A stretch of DNA of 64,000 nt from Amycolatopsis endophytica (lineage in GTDB: Bacteria > Actinomycetota > Actinomycetes > Mycobacteriales > Pseudonocardiaceae). The DNA lies in the NCBI RefSeq assembly GCF_013410405.1, contig NZ_JACCFK010000002.1:248001-312000 (forward strand), in the 5' to 3' direction. The position numbers were made by a program, and so were the translations under genes. Below, piece by piece: positions 34,330 to 44,183 of the stretch (position 1 is its first letter; each line of letters starts with the position of its first letter). A model generated the notes under the pieces. That model made no database searches, had not been told where the DNA came from, and worked only from the letters and a program-made list of their open reading frames with translations.

Positions 34330-35013
34330 CTATCCGCCGCGGGCGACGCGCCGCAACCTCGCCCGGGCCGGACCGGGCAGCGCGGGCCCGCCCATCCCCT
34401 CGGACAGGATTTCCACCGTGCGCTCCAGCGCGAGGTCGCGCGCCTCGTCCGGCAGGGTGGACAGCGGGCCGTCGAGGTGGAGCATCGCCAGCCCGTGCAC
34501 CGCGGCCCATGCGGTGAACTCGGCCATCGGCCGGCGCCCCTCGGACAGGTACCCGGCGTCGACGAGGTCGTCGACCGCGCCGATCAGGGTGCGAAACGCG
34601 CTGGACTCCTCGATGTCGGCCATCGGCGGCAGGGGCCCGGTCCGGCCGGTGAAGGCGGTGCGGAACAGGCCCGGTTCGGCGAGGGCGAACGTGAAGTATC
34701 CGCGCCCGATGGCGGCCAGGCGGCACAACGCGCGTTCGACCGGGTCCTCGGCCGGCTCCAGCCGGTCCAGGGCGGCTTTCATCGACGCGCTCAGCAGGTC
34801 CACGGCGTGCTGCCGGGCCGCCTCCAGCAGCTCCTCGTGCCCGGCGAAGTGCCGGTAGGCCGCGGTCGGTGTCACCCCGGCGGCGCGGGCGGCGGCGCGG
34901 ATGGTCACCGACGAGGGCCCGCCCGCCTGCGCGAGTTCCGCGGCGGCGCGGATCAGGGCGTTGCGGAGGTCGCCGTGGTGGTAGGTGGTTCGAACAGGCG
35001 CCGAGGAGCTCAC
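34330..35013 (-). CDS. TetR family transcriptional regulator
   Basis: This 227-residue protein has a TetR helix-turn-helix (TIRAAARAAGVTPTAAYRHF) after the conserved YHHGDLRNALI N-terminus, and a C-terminal TetR_C_33/WHG-type domain with WAAVHGLAMLHLDG. Members of this group often control small-molecule exporters or lipid genes. The GTG at 35013 is the usual start for the YHHGDLR group; an upstream ATG at 35094 is unlikely. It is one of two genes placed between pafA and pafB. Confidence 0.85.
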   Translation of the reverse strand: MSSSAPVRTTYHHGDLRNALIRAAAELAQAGGPSSVTIRAAARAAGVTPTAAYRHFAGHEELLEAARQHAVDLLSASMKAALDRLEPAEDPVERALCRLAAIGRGYFTFALAEPGLFRTAFTGRTGPLPPMADIEESSAFRTLIGAVDDLVDAGYLSEGRRPMAEFTAWAAVHGLAMLHLDGPLSTLPDEARDLALERTVEILSEGMGGPALPGPARARLRRVARGG

Positions 35014-35152
35014 AGGGTGATGTTGACGACCGTACACATCGGTGGCAAGGTGACGGCCGCCTCCGAAGGCGCGGTTCGAGGACCTGTTCTCCACCCTTCG
35101 CCGACTCGCCTGGCCGGATGGGTGATCTGGCGCTTGTCGATCACGCTCAACG

Positions 35153-35923
35153 CTACCGGCGCTCGTAGGGGATCCGCTCCCCCGCCTCGACCGGGAACGG
35201 CAACCGGTTCTCCGGTGGGGGCAGCGGGCACGTCGCCAGGTCGATGAACGCGCACGGCAGGTTCACCGCCCGGTTGAAGTCCAGCTCCACCTCGCCCCGC
35301 GCGTCCGGCGCGGCGACCGACAGGCTGCGGTTCGCCGCGTAGGTCGTCACACCCGACGTCGCGTCGGTGAACAGCACCGAGAACGCCGCTCCGCCCTTGC
35401 CGTTGAACGCGGTCAGCGCGAACTCCCCGCCACCGTGGGCGAACCGCAACACGCCGGGCGAGGAGTACACATGGGACAGTCCTTCCACGACCGCCCCGAC
35501 GGTCACCGCCCGCGGCTCGCCGAACGGCTCGAACCGGCCGGACAGCACCCACCCCGGATCCGGCTCGAAGGCAGGCACCCCCCGGAAGGCCCGCCGCACC
35601 GGCGCCGCCGGATCCCGCAACCGCAGCAGGTACCCGCCCCGGCGCGCGACCTCCACGACCCGCTCACCGGCCTGCACCATCTCGCCCGGCCCGCTGTTCA
35701 CCAGTTCGAACCGGTGCGTGCCGGACACCTCGAACTCCTCGCCCGGCCCCACCGACACGACCGCCGCGCCACCCTCCTCGTGCCAGGTGCCCGGAATGCC
35801 GTCGAAGCGCCGCGGCTCCGCCGTCAGCCAGTGCCGCGCCGTGATGCTCAACCAGCCGTGCGGCTCCGCGAGCACCTCTTCACGCATCGCGCGCCACGCA
35901 CGCCAGTCCTCCGCGAACGTCAT
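35153..35923 (-). CDS. DUF1684 domain protein
   Basis: The 256-residue protein is a typical DUF1684 member: an N-terminal [10 protein letters not shown] segment, a middle part with [10 protein letters not shown], and the C-terminal signature [27 protein letters not shown] (cited as [13 protein letters not shown] and [10 protein letters not shown]). Function unknown; no signal peptide. Its ATG overlaps the pafA stop as ATGA, so it is translationally coupled to the Pup ligase. That coupling is specific to this locus and not part of the standard paf cluster. Confidence 0.85.
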   Translation of the reverse strand: MTFAEDWRAWRAMREEVLAEPHGWLSITARHWLTAEPRRFDGIPGTWHEEGGAAVVSVGPGEEFEVSGTHRFELVNSGPGEMVQAGERVVEVARRGGYLLRLRDPAAPVRRAFRGVPAFEPDPGWVLSGRFEPFGEPRAVTVGAVVEGLSHVYSSPGVLRFAHGGGEFALTAFNGKGGAAFSVLFTDATSGVTTYAANRSLSVAAPDARGEVELDFNRAVNLPCAFIDLATCPLPPPENRLPFPVEAGERIPYERR

Positions 35924-37278
35924 AGCGAACTGATCAGCCGTTCCACGCGCTCGTCCACCGCGCGGAAGGGGTCCTTGCACAGCACGGTCCGCTGCGCCTG
36001 ATCGTTCAGCTTGAGGTGCACCCAGTCGACCGTGAAGTCGCGCCCGGCGGCCTGCGCGGCGGCGATGAAGTCGCCCCGCAGCTTCGCCCGCGTCGTCTGC
36101 GGCGGGGTGTCCTTGGCCACCTCGATCTCGCCGTCGTCGGTGATCCGCCGCACCAGCCCCTTGCGCTGCAACAGGTCGAACAGACCCCGCCCGCGCCGGA
36201 TGTCGTGGTAGGCCAGGTCCAGCTGCGCCACCCGCGGGCTGGACAGGTCCAGATTGTGCTTGGCCCGGTACTTCTCCACCAGCCGGTGCTTGATCGCCCA
36301 GTCGATCTCGGTGTCGATCATGCTGAAGTCCTGCTGCTCCACCGCGTCCAGCGCCCGGCCCCACAGCTCCACCACCCGCTGCGCCGTCGGGCCCGAGTCG
36401 TTGGCCTGCACGTGCTGCACCGCGCGGCTGTAGTACTCGCGCTGGATGTCCAGCGCCGACGCCTCCCGGCCGCCCGCCAGCCGCACCGGGCGCCGCCCGG
36501 TCAGGTCGTGGCTGATCTCCCGGATCGCCCGGATCGGGTTGTCCAGCGTGAAGTCCCGGAACTGCACGCCCTGCTCGATCATCTCCAGCACCAGGTTCGC
36601 CGTGCCGATCTTGAGCAGCGTCGTCGGCTCGGCCATGTTCGAATCGCCCACGATCACGTGCAGCCTGCGGTACCGCTCCGCGTCCGCGTGCGGCTCGTCG
36701 CGCGTGTTGATGATCGGCCGCGACCGCGTGGTCGCGCTGGACACGCCCTCCCAGATGTGCTCGGCCCGCTGCGACAGGCAGTACACCGCACCCCGCGGCG
36801 TCTGCAGCACCTTGCCCGCACCGCAGATCAGCTGACGGGTGACCAGGAACGGCAGCAGCACGTCCGCGATCCGCGAGAACTCACCCGCACGAGTCACCAG
36901 GTAGTTCTCGTGACACCCGTAGGAGTTGCCCGCCGAGTCGGTGTTGTTCTTGAACAGAAAGATGTCGCCACCGATGCCCTCGTCCGCCAGCCGCCGCTCC
37001 GCGTCGACCAGCAGATCCTCGAGGATCCGCTCACCGGCCTTGTCGTGCGTCACGAGCTGCACCAGGTCGTCACACTCCGCCGTCGCGTACTCGGGGTGCG
37101 AACCCACGTCCAGGTAGAGCCGGGAGCCGTTGGACAGGAAGACGTTGGACGAGCGCCCCCACGACACGACCCGCCGGAACAGGTACCGCGCCACCTCATC
37201 GGGCGAGAGCCGGCGCTGCCCGTGGAACGTGCAGGTGACGCCGAACTCGGTCTCGATGCCAAAAATCCGCCGCTGCAT
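35920..37278 (-). CDS. pafA: Pup-protein ligase PafA
   Basis: PafA joins the C-terminal glutamate of Pup to substrate lysines, using ATP. The 452-residue protein starts [14 protein letters not shown], which holds the metal-binding Glu. It has the catalytic Asp in [15 protein letters not shown], then [18 protein letters not shown] and [14 protein letters not shown]. All are as expected for a glutamine-synthetase-like ligase. TAGCAT lies six bases before the ATG, which predicts a leaderless transcript. Its stop overlaps the DUF1684 gene. Confidence 0.97.
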   Translation of the reverse strand: MQRRIFGIETEFGVTCTFHGQRRLSPDEVARYLFRRVVSWGRSSNVFLSNGSRLYLDVGSHPEYATAECDDLVQLVTHDKAGERILEDLLVDAERRLADEGIGGDIFLFKNNTDSAGNSYGCHENYLVTRAGEFSRIADVLLPFLVTRQLICGAGKVLQTPRGAVYCLSQRAEHIWEGVSSATTRSRPIINTRDEPHADAERYRRLHVIVGDSNMAEPTTLLKIGTANLVLEMIEQGVQFRDFTLDNPIRAIREISHDLTGRRPVRLAGGREASALDIQREYYSRAVQHVQANDSGPTAQRVVELWGRALDAVEQQDFSMIDTEIDWAIKHRLVEKYRAKHNLDLSSPRVAQLDLAYHDIRRGRGLFDLLQRKGLVRRITDDGEIEVAKDTPPQTTRAKLRGDFIAAAQAAGRDFTVDWVHLKLNDQAQRTVLCKDPFRAVDERVERLISSL

Positions 37279-37284
37279 CTCTCA

Positions 37285-37290
37285 ATGCTA
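37285..37290 (-). promoter_or_regulatory. -10 box of pafA
   Basis: TAGCAT, six bases, then the pafA ATG at 37278. There is no ribosome site. Confidence 0.55.
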
Positions 37291-37460
37291 GGCGCTTTCG
37301 GTCCCGTCGCGGTGCGCCGTTCGGGCGGCGACACGCCGCGCCGTTGACGCACCCGCACCCGCTCCCACCTCCGCGAGCCCCGTCACCTGGGGTTTCCCAC
37401 TCTGTGGTGCGGGCCACCCGATAGAGTGTGAACAGGACTTTCGCGAGGGGAACCCGAACC

Positions 37461-38258
37461 GTGACCGGCCACGCTCTGCAAGCCGACTGCAGCAACTGCT
37501 TCGGCCTGTGCTGCGTCGCCCTGCCTTTCACCGCCTCCGCCGACTTCGCCACCGACAAGGACGCCGGCACCCCCTGCACCAACCTCCTCGACGACTTCCG
37601 CTGCGGCATCCACACCCAGCTGCGCGACAAGGGCTTCGCGGGCTGCACGGTCTACGACTGCTTCGGCGCCGGGCAACGGCTCTCCCAGCACACCTTCGGC
37701 GGTCACGACTGGCGCCGGGCACCGGAGACCGCCCAGCCCATGTTCGCCGCCTTCCCGGTGCTGCGCCAGCTGCACGAACTCCTCTTCCACCTCACCGCGG
37801 CCCTCGCCCTGCCCGCCGCCCGGCCCGTGCACGACGAACTCCGCCAGGCGCGCGACGAAACCGACCACCTCGCCGAGGGCGATCCCGCCACCCTCGCCGC
37901 ACTCGACGTGCACCCCCACCGCGACCAGGTCAGCGCCCTCCTGCTGCGCGCCAGCGAACTCGTCCGCGGCCCACGTGGCAAGAACCGCCACGGAGCCGAC
38001 CTCATCGGCAAGAAGCTGCGCCGCGCGGACCTGAGGGCCGCGAACCTGCGCGGCGCCTACCTCATCGGAGCCGACCTCACCGGCGCCGACCTGCGCACCG
38101 CGGACCTGATCGGAGCCGACCTCCGCGGCGCGAACCTCACCGGAGCCGACCTCACCGGCGCCCTGTTCCTCACCCAGTCCCAGCTCAACGCCGCCCGCGG
38201 CTCCGCCACCACCCGCGTCCCCGCCGGACTCACCCACCCGGCCCACTGGCGCGCCTGA
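37461..38258 (+). CDS. YkgJ-like Cys-rich and pentapeptide-repeat protein
   Basis: This 265-residue protein has two parts. The N-terminal 65 residues hold a Cys cluster, CSNCFGLCC, then PCTNL, RCGIH and [12 protein letters not shown], like the zinc/iron-chelating YkgJ (UPF0153) domain. After a helical region ([17 protein letters not shown]) comes a pentapeptide-repeat stretch of about 13 units ([19 protein letters not shown] and on), which should form a right-handed beta helix. It is the only plus-strand gene between pafA and prcA. The GTG at 37461 follows GAGGGGAA. Function unknown. Confidence 0.82.
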   Translation: MTGHALQADCSNCFGLCCVALPFTASADFATDKDAGTPCTNLLDDFRCGIHTQLRDKGFAGCTVYDCFGAGQRLSQHTFGGHDWRRAPETAQPMFAAFPVLRQLHELLFHLTAALALPAARPVHDELRQARDETDHLAEGDPATLAALDVHPHRDQVSALLLRASELVRGPRGKNRHGADLIGKKLRRADLRAANLRGAYLIGADLTGADLRTADLIGADLRGANLTGADLTGALFLTQSQLNAARGSATTRVPAGLTHPAHWRA

Positions 38259-38274
38259 ACCCGGACACGCGAAA

Positions 38275-38304
38275 GGGCCCCCGGAATTCCCAGTCCGAGG
38301 GCCC
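38275..38304. terminator. Convergent terminator between the pentapeptide gene and prcA
   Basis: GGGCCCCCGGA (38275-38285) pairs with TCCGAGGGCCC (38294-38304), with one mismatch, around an eight-base loop. It lies 16 bases after one stop and 14 bases after the other, so it can serve both genes. Confidence 0.65.
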
Positions 38305-38317
38305 TCACGAACACCGA

Positions 38318-39076
38318 TCAGCTGGCCGGCGGCGTTTCGTCCTCGTCGGCCTTCTCCGCCGGCTCCTCGCCCGACTCGGCGGCGCTCTCGACCTCCGGCA
38401 GCAACGCATCCAGCGCCGCACCCTCGATCCGCCGGAACTTGCGGCCAGGACGCTCCCGGTCCAGCACCGCCACCTCCAGCTTCAACGGCGCGCTGTCCCC
38501 ATTGTTGCTGACCGCCCGCAACGCCTCCAGCGCCACCTGCAACGCCGCTCGTAGCTCCAGGCCGTCCTCGTAGGTCTCCTTCAGCTTGTTCGCCACCGGC
38601 TCCGTCTGCCCACCGGTCACCACGTACCGCGGCTCGTCGAAGATCGACCCGTCGTAGGTCAGCCGGAACAACTGGTCCTCCTCCGGCGCCGACCCGACCT
38701 CCGCGACACACAGCTCCACCTCGTACGGCTTGAGCTGCTCGGTGAAGATGCTGCCCAGCGTCGCCGCATACGCGTTGGCCAGCGCACGCGCCGTCACATC
38801 CCGGCGGTCGTACTGGTAACCCTTCAGATCCGCGTGCCGGATACCCGCGACCCGCAGGTTCTCGTACTCGCTGTACCGGCCGACCGCGGCGAACCCGATC
38901 CGGTCATAGATCTCCGAAATCTTGTGCAACGTGGTCGACGGGTTCTCGGCCACGAACAGCACACCACTGCGGTACTTCAACACGACCACACTGCGGCCGC
39001 GCGCGATGCCCTTGCGGGCGAGCTCCGAGCGCTCGCGCATCAACTGCTCGGGAGAGGCGTACAGCGGCATCGTCAC
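38318..39076 (-). CDS. prcA: Proteasome subunit alpha
   Basis: PrcA forms the outer, gating rings of the 20S core. The 252-residue protein starts [19 protein letters not shown], the N-terminal gate, and carries [21 protein letters not shown] (here [11 protein letters not shown]) and [18 protein letters not shown]. An acidic C-terminal tail of about 25 residues ([16 protein letters not shown]) extends past the core. No active-site Thr is present, as expected. It follows prcB by 59 bases on the same strand. Confidence 0.96.
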   Translation of the reverse strand: MTMPLYASPEQLMRERSELARKGIARGRSVVVLKYRSGVLFVAENPSTTLHKISEIYDRIGFAAVGRYSEYENLRVAGIRHADLKGYQYDRRDVTARALANAYAATLGSIFTEQLKPYEVELCVAEVGSAPEEDQLFRLTYDGSIFDEPRYVVTGGQTEPVANKLKETYEDGLELRAALQVALEALRAVSNNGDSAPLKLEVAVLDRERPGRKFRRIEGAALDALLPEVESAAESGEEPAEKADEDETPPAS

Positions 39077-39135
39077 GGTGGCGCTCCAAGAATGATCGGG
39101 GGAAGGGAACTGCGGCTACAGGGACGGCCCGGACG

Positions 39136-39996
39136 TCACGTCCGGCCGCGGGTGGCCTGCTCGGCCCGGCCCGCGACGACCGCCTCCGCCACCGCCGCGG
39201 CCTGCTCGTCCGGCAGCCGCACCGCACCACGCTCGGCGGTGATCGTCACCATCGTCGGAAAGATCCGGCGCACCAGGTCCGGCCCACCGGTCGCACTGTC
39301 GTCATCGGCCGCGTCGTACAGCGACTCGACCGCCGTGCGCACCGCGCTCTCCTCGTCCGCCTCCGGGTCGTACAGCTTCTTCAGCGACGACTTCGCGAAC
39401 AACGACCCCGACCCGATCGCGTGGTAACCCGAGCGCTCCTCGTACCGGCCACCGGTCACGTCGTAGGACACGATCCGCCCGGCGCGCTTCGGATCGTCGG
39501 ACTCGATGTCGTAACCGACGAACAGCGGCAACGCCGCCAGACCCGCCATCGCCACGTCCAGGTTGCCCTTCACCATCGTGGCGAGCTTGTTCGTCTTGCC
39601 GTCCAGCGACAGCGGAACGCCCTCGATCTTCTCGTAGTGCGCCAGCTCGACCGCGTACAACCGCACCAGCTCCAGCGCGATACCGGCGCTGCCCGCGATC
39701 CCCACCGCCGAATAACCGTCGGCGACATGGACCTTCTCCATGTCCCGCGACGCGATCAGGTTGCCCGACGTCGCCCGCCGGTCACCGGCGATCAGCACAC
39801 CACCGGCGAACGACACGGCCACGATCGTCGTGCCGTGCGGCGCGTCCAGCTCGGACGCGCCCGAGTTCGGCAGCTGACGGCGGCCCGGCAGCAGATCAGG
39901 CGCCTGCACGCGCAGGAACTCGGCGAACGACGACGTCGTGCTCGAGAAGAAGGCAGCGGGCAACGCGGAGCCCGTGGGGCCCGAGGTGTGTTCCAT
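39136..39996 (-). CDS. prcB: Proteasome subunit beta
   Basis: PrcB carries the proteolytic sites of the 20S core. The 286-residue precursor starts at ATG 39996 (MEHTSGPTG) and has a 55-residue propeptide ending in DAPHG. Cleavage frees the nucleophile Thr56 ([11 protein letters not shown]). The catalytic Asp and Lys region appears as [20 protein letters not shown]. It lies between pup and prcA. A 36-codon upstream extension is open but unsupported. Confidence 0.96.
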   Translation of the reverse strand: MEHTSGPTGSALPAAFFSSTTSSFAEFLRVQAPDLLPGRRQLPNSGASELDAPHGTTIVAVSFAGGVLIAGDRRATSGNLIASRDMEKVHVADGYSAVGIAGSAGIALELVRLYAVELAHYEKIEGVPLSLDGKTNKLATMVKGNLDVAMAGLAALPLFVGYDIESDDPKRAGRIVSYDVTGGRYEERSGYHAIGSGSLFAKSSLKKLYDPEADEESAVRTAVESLYDAADDDSATGGPDLVRRIFPTMVTITAERGAVRLPDEQAAAVAEAVVAGRAEQATRGRT

Positions 39997-40029
39997 ACGT
40001 GCTCGTGGTTCCCATCGACGAAGTGTGGC

Positions 40030-40052
40030 GCTCCCACGGAACCCGCGGGAGC
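40030..40052 (-). terminator. Hairpin between pup and prcB
   Basis: GCTCCCACGG (40030-40039) pairs with CCGCGGGAGC (40043-40052), ten pairs with one G-U on the mRNA strand, around a three-base loop. It sits in the 116 bases between the pup stop and the prcB start. With no T-tract it may attenuate or process the pup-prcBA message and so favour Pup over the core subunits. Confidence 0.5.
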
Positions 40053-40112
40053 ACGACAACCGGCACTACAAGCTACTCGGTGCGACCACCCTAGTGGCCG
40101 CGGGTGAGCGGA

Positions 40113-40307
40113 CTACTCGCCGCCCTTTTGCACGTAGGCACGCACGAAGTCCTCGGCGTTCTCCTCGAGCACGTCGTCGATCTCGTCCAGGATCGTGTCG
40201 ACGTCCTCGCCCAGCTTCTCGCGGCGTTCCTGGCCGGCCGGGGCACCACCCTCGACCTCGTCGTCGGAGCCGCCGCCACCGTGCTTCTCGATCTTCTCCT
40301 GAGCCAT
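40113..40307 (-). CDS. pup: Prokaryotic ubiquitin-like protein Pup (ends in Glu)
   Basis: Pup is the protein tag that marks substrates for the proteasome. The 64-residue sequence is charged and disordered, with the helix-forming region LDEIDDVLEENAEDFVRAYVQ, the part bound by the Arc coiled coil. It ends KGGE, so the last residue is encoded as Glu rather than Gln, and PafA can use it without deamidation by Dop. GGGAGGCGAG lies before the ATG, and TAGGCT (40334-40339) is a likely -10 box about 27 bases upstream. Confidence 0.97.
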   Translation of the reverse strand: MAQEKIEKHGGGGSDDEVEGGAPAGQERREKLGEDVDTILDEIDDVLEENAEDFVRAYVQKGGE

Positions 40308-40377
40308 CTCGCCTCCCGGTGAGTCCTGTCCCTAGCCTACCCAGAGACCCCGACAATCGGTGGTTTTCCTGCTCCGG

Positions 40378-41880
40378 TCAGTCCGAACCCGTCAACGCCT
40401 CGACAAGTTCCTCCGCCGTCGACGACTCGTCCAGCAACCGCCCGACGTGCGCCTTCGTGCCCCGCAACGGCTCCAGCGTCGGGATCCGGACCAGCGACTC
40501 CTTGCCCACATCGAAAATCACCGAATCCCACGAAGCGGCCGCGATCGACGTCGCGTACTTCTCCAGCGCCCGCCCTCGGAAGTAGGCCCGTGTGTCCTCC
40601 GGCGGGCTCGTGATCGCCGCCTGGACCTCCTCCTCGCCGACCATCCGCTTCATCGAACCCCGCGCCACCAGCCGGTTGTACAGGCCCTTGCCGAGCCGGA
40701 CGTCCGAATACTGCAGGTCCACCAGGTGCAACCGCGACGCCGCCCAGCCCAGGTTGTCCCGCTGCCGGTACCCCTCCAGCAACCGCAACTTCGCAGGCCA
40801 GTCCAGCCGGTCCGCGCACTCCGCCGGGTCACGCGCCAGCGCGTCCAGGATCTCGCCCCAGACCCGCAGCACCTCCTTCGACGCCGCGTCCCCGCCCGTG
40901 CGCTCCAGGTGCGCCGCCGCCAGCTCGTGGTAGGCGAACTGCAGGTCCAGCCCCGTGTACTTGCGCCCGTTGGCCAGCGGGACCTTCACCTTCAACGTCG
41001 GATCGTGGCTGATCTGGTGCACCGCGCGCACCGGCTCGTCCAGCTTCAGATCGTCGAACCGCTGCCCGGCCTCGATCATGTCCAGCACCAGCGCCGTCGT
41101 GCCCAGTTTCAGGTACGTCGAGTACTCGGCCATGTTCGCGTCACCGATGATGACGTGCAGCCGCCGGTACTTGTCCGCATCCGCGTGCGGCTCGTCGCGG
41201 GTGTTGATGATCCCCCGCTTCAACGTCGTCTCCAGGCCCACCTCGACCTCGATGTAGTCCGAGCGCTGGGACAGCTGGAAACCGGCCTCCTCGCCCTGCG
41301 GGCCGATGCCCACCCGGCCGGACCCGGTCATCACCTGGCGGGAGGCGAAGAACGGTGTCAGGCCGGCGATGACCGAGGTGAACGGCGTCGACCGCGACAT
41401 CAGGTAGTTCTCGTGCGTGCCGTAGCTGGCGCCCTTGCCGTCCACGTTGTTCTTGTACAGCTGCAGCGCAGGCTGCCCGGGCACGGTGGCCGCCCGCAGA
41501 GCGGCCTCCTCCATCACCCGCTCGCCCGCCTTGTCCCAGATGACCCCGTCCCGCGGGTTCGTCACCTCCGGCGCCGAGTACTCCGGGTGCGCGTGGTCGA
41601 CGTAGAGCCGGGCGCCGTTGGTCAGGATGACGTTGGCCGCGCCGAGGTCCTCCACGTCCGGGTCGTGCCCGGGCCCGCCGGGACCGGCCAGGTCGAAGCC
41701 CCGGGCGTCCCGCAGCGGCGACTCGACCTCGTAGTCCCACCGCGCGCGGCGCGCCCGCGGGATGTCGGCCGCCGCCGCGTAGGCCAGCACGACCTGCGTC
41801 GACGTCAGTACCGGGTTCGCCGTCGCGTCACCCGGCACGGCGATGCCGTACTCGACTTCGGTTCCCATGATCCGCCGCAT
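40378..41880 (-). CDS. dop: Depupylase/deamidase Dop
   Basis: Dop removes Pup from substrates and, in other species, deamidates Pup-Gln. The 500-residue protein starts [18 protein letters not shown] with the ATP/metal-binding Glu residues. It has the insertion [16 protein letters not shown] (Dop loop region), [13 protein letters not shown] with the catalytic Asp, and [25 protein letters not shown] lies six bases before the ATG, for a leaderless mRNA. Because Pup here ends in Glu, depupylation is its likely main job. Confidence 0.96.
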   Translation of the reverse strand: MRRIMGTEVEYGIAVPGDATANPVLTSTQVVLAYAAAADIPRARRARWDYEVESPLRDARGFDLAGPGGPGHDPDVEDLGAANVILTNGARLYVDHAHPEYSAPEVTNPRDGVIWDKAGERVMEEAALRAATVPGQPALQLYKNNVDGKGASYGTHENYLMSRSTPFTSVIAGLTPFFASRQVMTGSGRVGIGPQGEEAGFQLSQRSDYIEVEVGLETTLKRGIINTRDEPHADADKYRRLHVIIGDANMAEYSTYLKLGTTALVLDMIEAGQRFDDLKLDEPVRAVHQISHDPTLKVKVPLANGRKYTGLDLQFAYHELAAAHLERTGGDAASKEVLRVWGEILDALARDPAECADRLDWPAKLRLLEGYRQRDNLGWAASRLHLVDLQYSDVRLGKGLYNRLVARGSMKRMVGEEEVQAAITSPPEDTRAYFRGRALEKYATSIAAASWDSVIFDVGKESLVRIPTLEPLRGTKAHVGRLLDESSTAEELVEALTGSD

Positions 41881-41886
41881 GTCCCA

Positions 41887-41892
41887 AGCCTA
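41887..41892 (-). promoter_or_regulatory. -10 box of dop
   Basis: TAGGCT followed by six bases and the dop ATG at 41880; no ribosome site between. Confidence 0.6.
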
Positions 41893-41968
41893 CGGGGCGG
41901 GCGCGGCAACGGTGAGTGGGCCACTGGTTGCGACCAGGTAAAGCAGCGGTTCTGGAATGCTGGCCCGA

Positions 41969-42484
41969 ATGGTGAGCAGTGCCGGGGAAATGATCGCCCA
42001 TTACGACGCGTCGGGAGCCGTCGTGGGCAGGGTCCGCCGCGCCGACATGCGCGAGCAGGGGCTCTGGCACGCCGCGACGCTCGTCCTGGTGCTTTCCGGC
42101 GACGGTTCCCACGCCTACGTGCACCGCCGCTCACCGGACAAGGACGTCTACCCCGGCCTGCACGACTGCTGGGCGGGCGGCGTGGTCGCCGCGGACGAGA
42201 CCCCGCCCGAGGGCGCCGTACGCGAGCTGGCGGAAGAACTCGGGGTGCGCGGCGTGCCGCTGCGGCCGCTGTTCACCTTCACCTTCGAGCAACCACCTGT
42301 GCGCTGCCACTACTTCGCCTACGAGACCCGCTGGGACGGCCCGGTCGTGCACCAGCCGGAGGAAATCACCTCGGGCCGGTGGATGTCCCTGGACGAGCTG
42401 CGCGCCTGGGCTCAGGACCCGGAAAGCCCTTTCGTTCCCGACGGCAGGCACGCGATCCGGGAGTGGTTTCACCGCATCGGGTGA
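41969..42484 (+). CDS. NUDIX hydrolase (Idi-like subfamily)
   Basis: This 171-residue protein has a complete Nudix box: GVVAADE, then seven residues, RELAEELGV. The preceding HRRSPDKDVYPGLHDCWAGG and the later FAYETRWDGPV match the YfcD/Idi-like subgroup. The substrate is a nucleoside diphosphate derivative or a related pyrophosphate. Starts at ATG 41957, 41969 and 41990 are all possible; none has a strong ribosome site. It is divergent from dop. Confidence 0.85.
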   Translation: MVSSAGEMIAHYDASGAVVGRVRRADMREQGLWHAATLVLVLSGDGSHAYVHRRSPDKDVYPGLHDCWAGGVVAADETPPEGAVRELAEELGVRGVPLRPLFTFTFEQPPVRCHYFAYETRWDGPVVHQPEEITSGRWMSLDELRAWAQDPESPFVPDGRHAIREWFHRIG

Positions 42485-42509
42485 GCGGGGAAGCCCTTTC
42501 CGGCCGGGA

Positions 42510-43127
42510 TCAGCTCTGCGGCAGCTTGTCCGCGGCCAGCTCCGCCAGCCCCTTCACCGCATCCGCGGCCCGCGACGCCGTGCTCGCGGTGACCTGCAGG
42601 CCGGACAACACATGCCCGCCCGCGAGCAACAACGTGCACGTCGTGTCGTCGCACCAGGCACGCGCGGCCTCGGCCCCATCCGGACGCGGCACCGACAACG
42701 TCTGACCCCCGCAATCCACCGAGGCCAGCACGTCGGCGGCGGTACGGTCGAGATAGCCGGTGACCTGCTGCGTCAGCGACGAACCGCTGTTGTAGAGCCA
42801 GGTCGATCCGCGCGGGTCGCCCGCGGGCACCGCGTCGAAGCAGGACCCGTTGGCGGCGCGGGCGGCGGCCTCGCGCACCCCCTCGTTCACCAGGTCCGAC
42901 TTGGTGAGCACGGCGGCTTCCACGGCCTCGGCGACGTGGTCGACCGGGGCGTTCGCGGCCGCCTGCTCGACCGGGACATCCGAAGATGGCGCAGACGGCG
43001 CGGAAGTCGGCGTTCCCGTGCCCCCGGACGTGTCGTAGTAGGTCTCGAGATCGTTGGGGCGATCCGCGCAGCCGGTCAGCCCGGTCAGCACGACCGCGGC
43101 CAGGACCACCATCCCTCCATGACGCAC
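42510..43127 (-). CDS. Lipoprotein of unknown function
   Basis: The 205-residue protein has a signal peptide with lipobox LTGC and a Ser/Pro/Thr-rich linker. A domain follows with paired Cys (GSCFDA; SVDCGG; AWCDDTTCTLLL). It should be exported and acylated by the Lgt/Lsp/Lnt pathway. I do not recognise the family. The GTG at 43127 has GAAGGGAA upstream. It is convergent with the NUDIX gene. Confidence 0.75.
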   Translation of the reverse strand: MRHGGMVVLAAVVLTGLTGCADRPNDLETYYDTSGGTGTPTSAPSAPSSDVPVEQAAANAPVDHVAEAVEAAVLTKSDLVNEGVREAAARAANGSCFDAVPAGDPRGSTWLYNSGSSLTQQVTGYLDRTAADVLASVDCGGQTLSVPRPDGAEAARAWCDDTTCTLLLAGGHVLSGLQVTASTASRAADAVKGLAELAADKLPQS

Positions 43128-43178
43128 GGTGTCGTTCCCTTCAGTCTGCGTGTCGGGCGCTGAGGTTAGTGCAAGCCC

Positions 43179-44135
43179 TCACTGCCACTGCAGCGAGGAT
43201 CTCCTTGCCCAGTACCGTTCCGGCGGTTCGGCCAGCGAGGCGAGCGCCGCGACCTCACCGCGCGGCACGTCGACGGTGGCCGCGGCGAGGTTCGCCGTCA
43301 GCTGGTGCGTACTCGACGGGCCGACGAGCACGGTGTCCGCCCACGGCTGGGCCAGCACGGCCGCGACGGCGATGGCGTCCGCGCCGACCCCGCAGCGTTG
43401 CGCCAACCGGGTGATGGCCGTGGGCGGGTTCACCACCAGCCTGCCATTGGCGAGGGTTTCCTTGACCAGCACCACGTTCCCGGCCGCGTGCGCCTCCGCC
43501 AGTGCCGGGCCCGCCGACGGTTCCAGGAGGTTCCAAGTGGACTGCACGGACGAGAACACCGGCCGCCCGGCCACTTCCAGGTCGAACGCCCGCCGGATCG
43601 TGTCGCCCTGCGCGGGACCGGAGGTGGAGAACCCGACCCGCACCCCGTCGTCACTCAGGGCCGCGAGCGCCCGCTGCAGCGCTTCGTCGGTGAACAGCGG
43701 GCTGTCCGGCGTCAGCGAATGCACCTGGTAGAGGGTGATCGCCGACCCCAGCAGCGACCGGCTTTCGGTCCACTGCCGGGAGAACACGCCCGCGGAGTGT
43801 TCCTTCACCTCGTGCATCGTGGCGTCCATCCGCCACCCGCCGACGTAGGTGTAGCCCCACTTGCTGGACACCGTCAGGTCGTCGTGACCACGCTCGGCCA
43901 TCCAGCCGGCGAGGAACTCCTCCGCACGACCGTAGGACCGCGCCACGTCGACCCAGCGGACCCCGGCCGCGTACGCGGCGTCGAGCACCGCGTGCGTCGC
44001 CTCCCGCATCGTCCGCACGTCACGCCGGACCGGCAGCTCACCGCTGCGCCCCAGGTTGATGTAGGCGGGCCGCCCCAAGGCCGCCAGACCGAGTCCGATT
44101 CGCAGGGGACTTTCCTTTCTGTGCGGGTTTTTCAC
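43179..44135 (-). CDS. Aldo/keto reductase family oxidoreductase
   Basis: This protein of about 318 residues has the aldo/keto reductase barrel: GLGLAALGRPAYINLG at the N-terminus, the catalytic Asp/Tyr segment VRWVDVARSYGRAEEFL, the Lys of VSSKWGY, and a QVHSL strand where the His lies. The C-terminal NADP-binding motif is VLVGPSSTHQL. It is similar to the L-fucose dehydrogenase/aryl-alcohol reductase group; the substrate is unknown. GTG 44135 is the assumed start; AAAGGAAAG before CTG at about 44105 is an alternative. Palindrome A at 44166-44183 lies just upstream and includes a -10-like TATACG. Confidence 0.85.
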   Translation of the reverse strand: MKNPHRKESPLRIGLGLAALGRPAYINLGRSGELPVRRDVRTMREATHAVLDAAYAAGVRWVDVARSYGRAEEFLAGWMAERGHDDLTVSSKWGYTYVGGWRMDATMHEVKEHSAGVFSRQWTESRSLLGSAITLYQVHSLTPDSPLFTDEALQRALAALSDDGVRVGFSTSGPAQGDTIRRAFDLEVAGRPVFSSVQSTWNLLEPSAGPALAEAHAAGNVVLVKETLANGRLVVNPPTAITRLAQRCGVGADAIAVAAVLAQPWADTVLVGPSSTHQLTANLAAATVDVPRGEVAALASLAEPPERYWARRSSLQWQ

Positions 44136-44165
44136 GACGCGATGGTCTATTGCGACATGCGACGC

Positions 44166-44183
44166 CGTATAGGCCGTTATACG
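44166..44183. promoter_or_regulatory. CGTATA-N6-TATACG palindrome, copy A
   Basis: CGTATA-GGCCGT-TATACG overlaps the stop codon of the HTH gene (44177) and lies about 30 bases before the aldo/keto reductase start. On the minus strand the half-site TATACG is placed like a -10 box for the reductase. One of four copies in the window. Confidence 0.6.
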
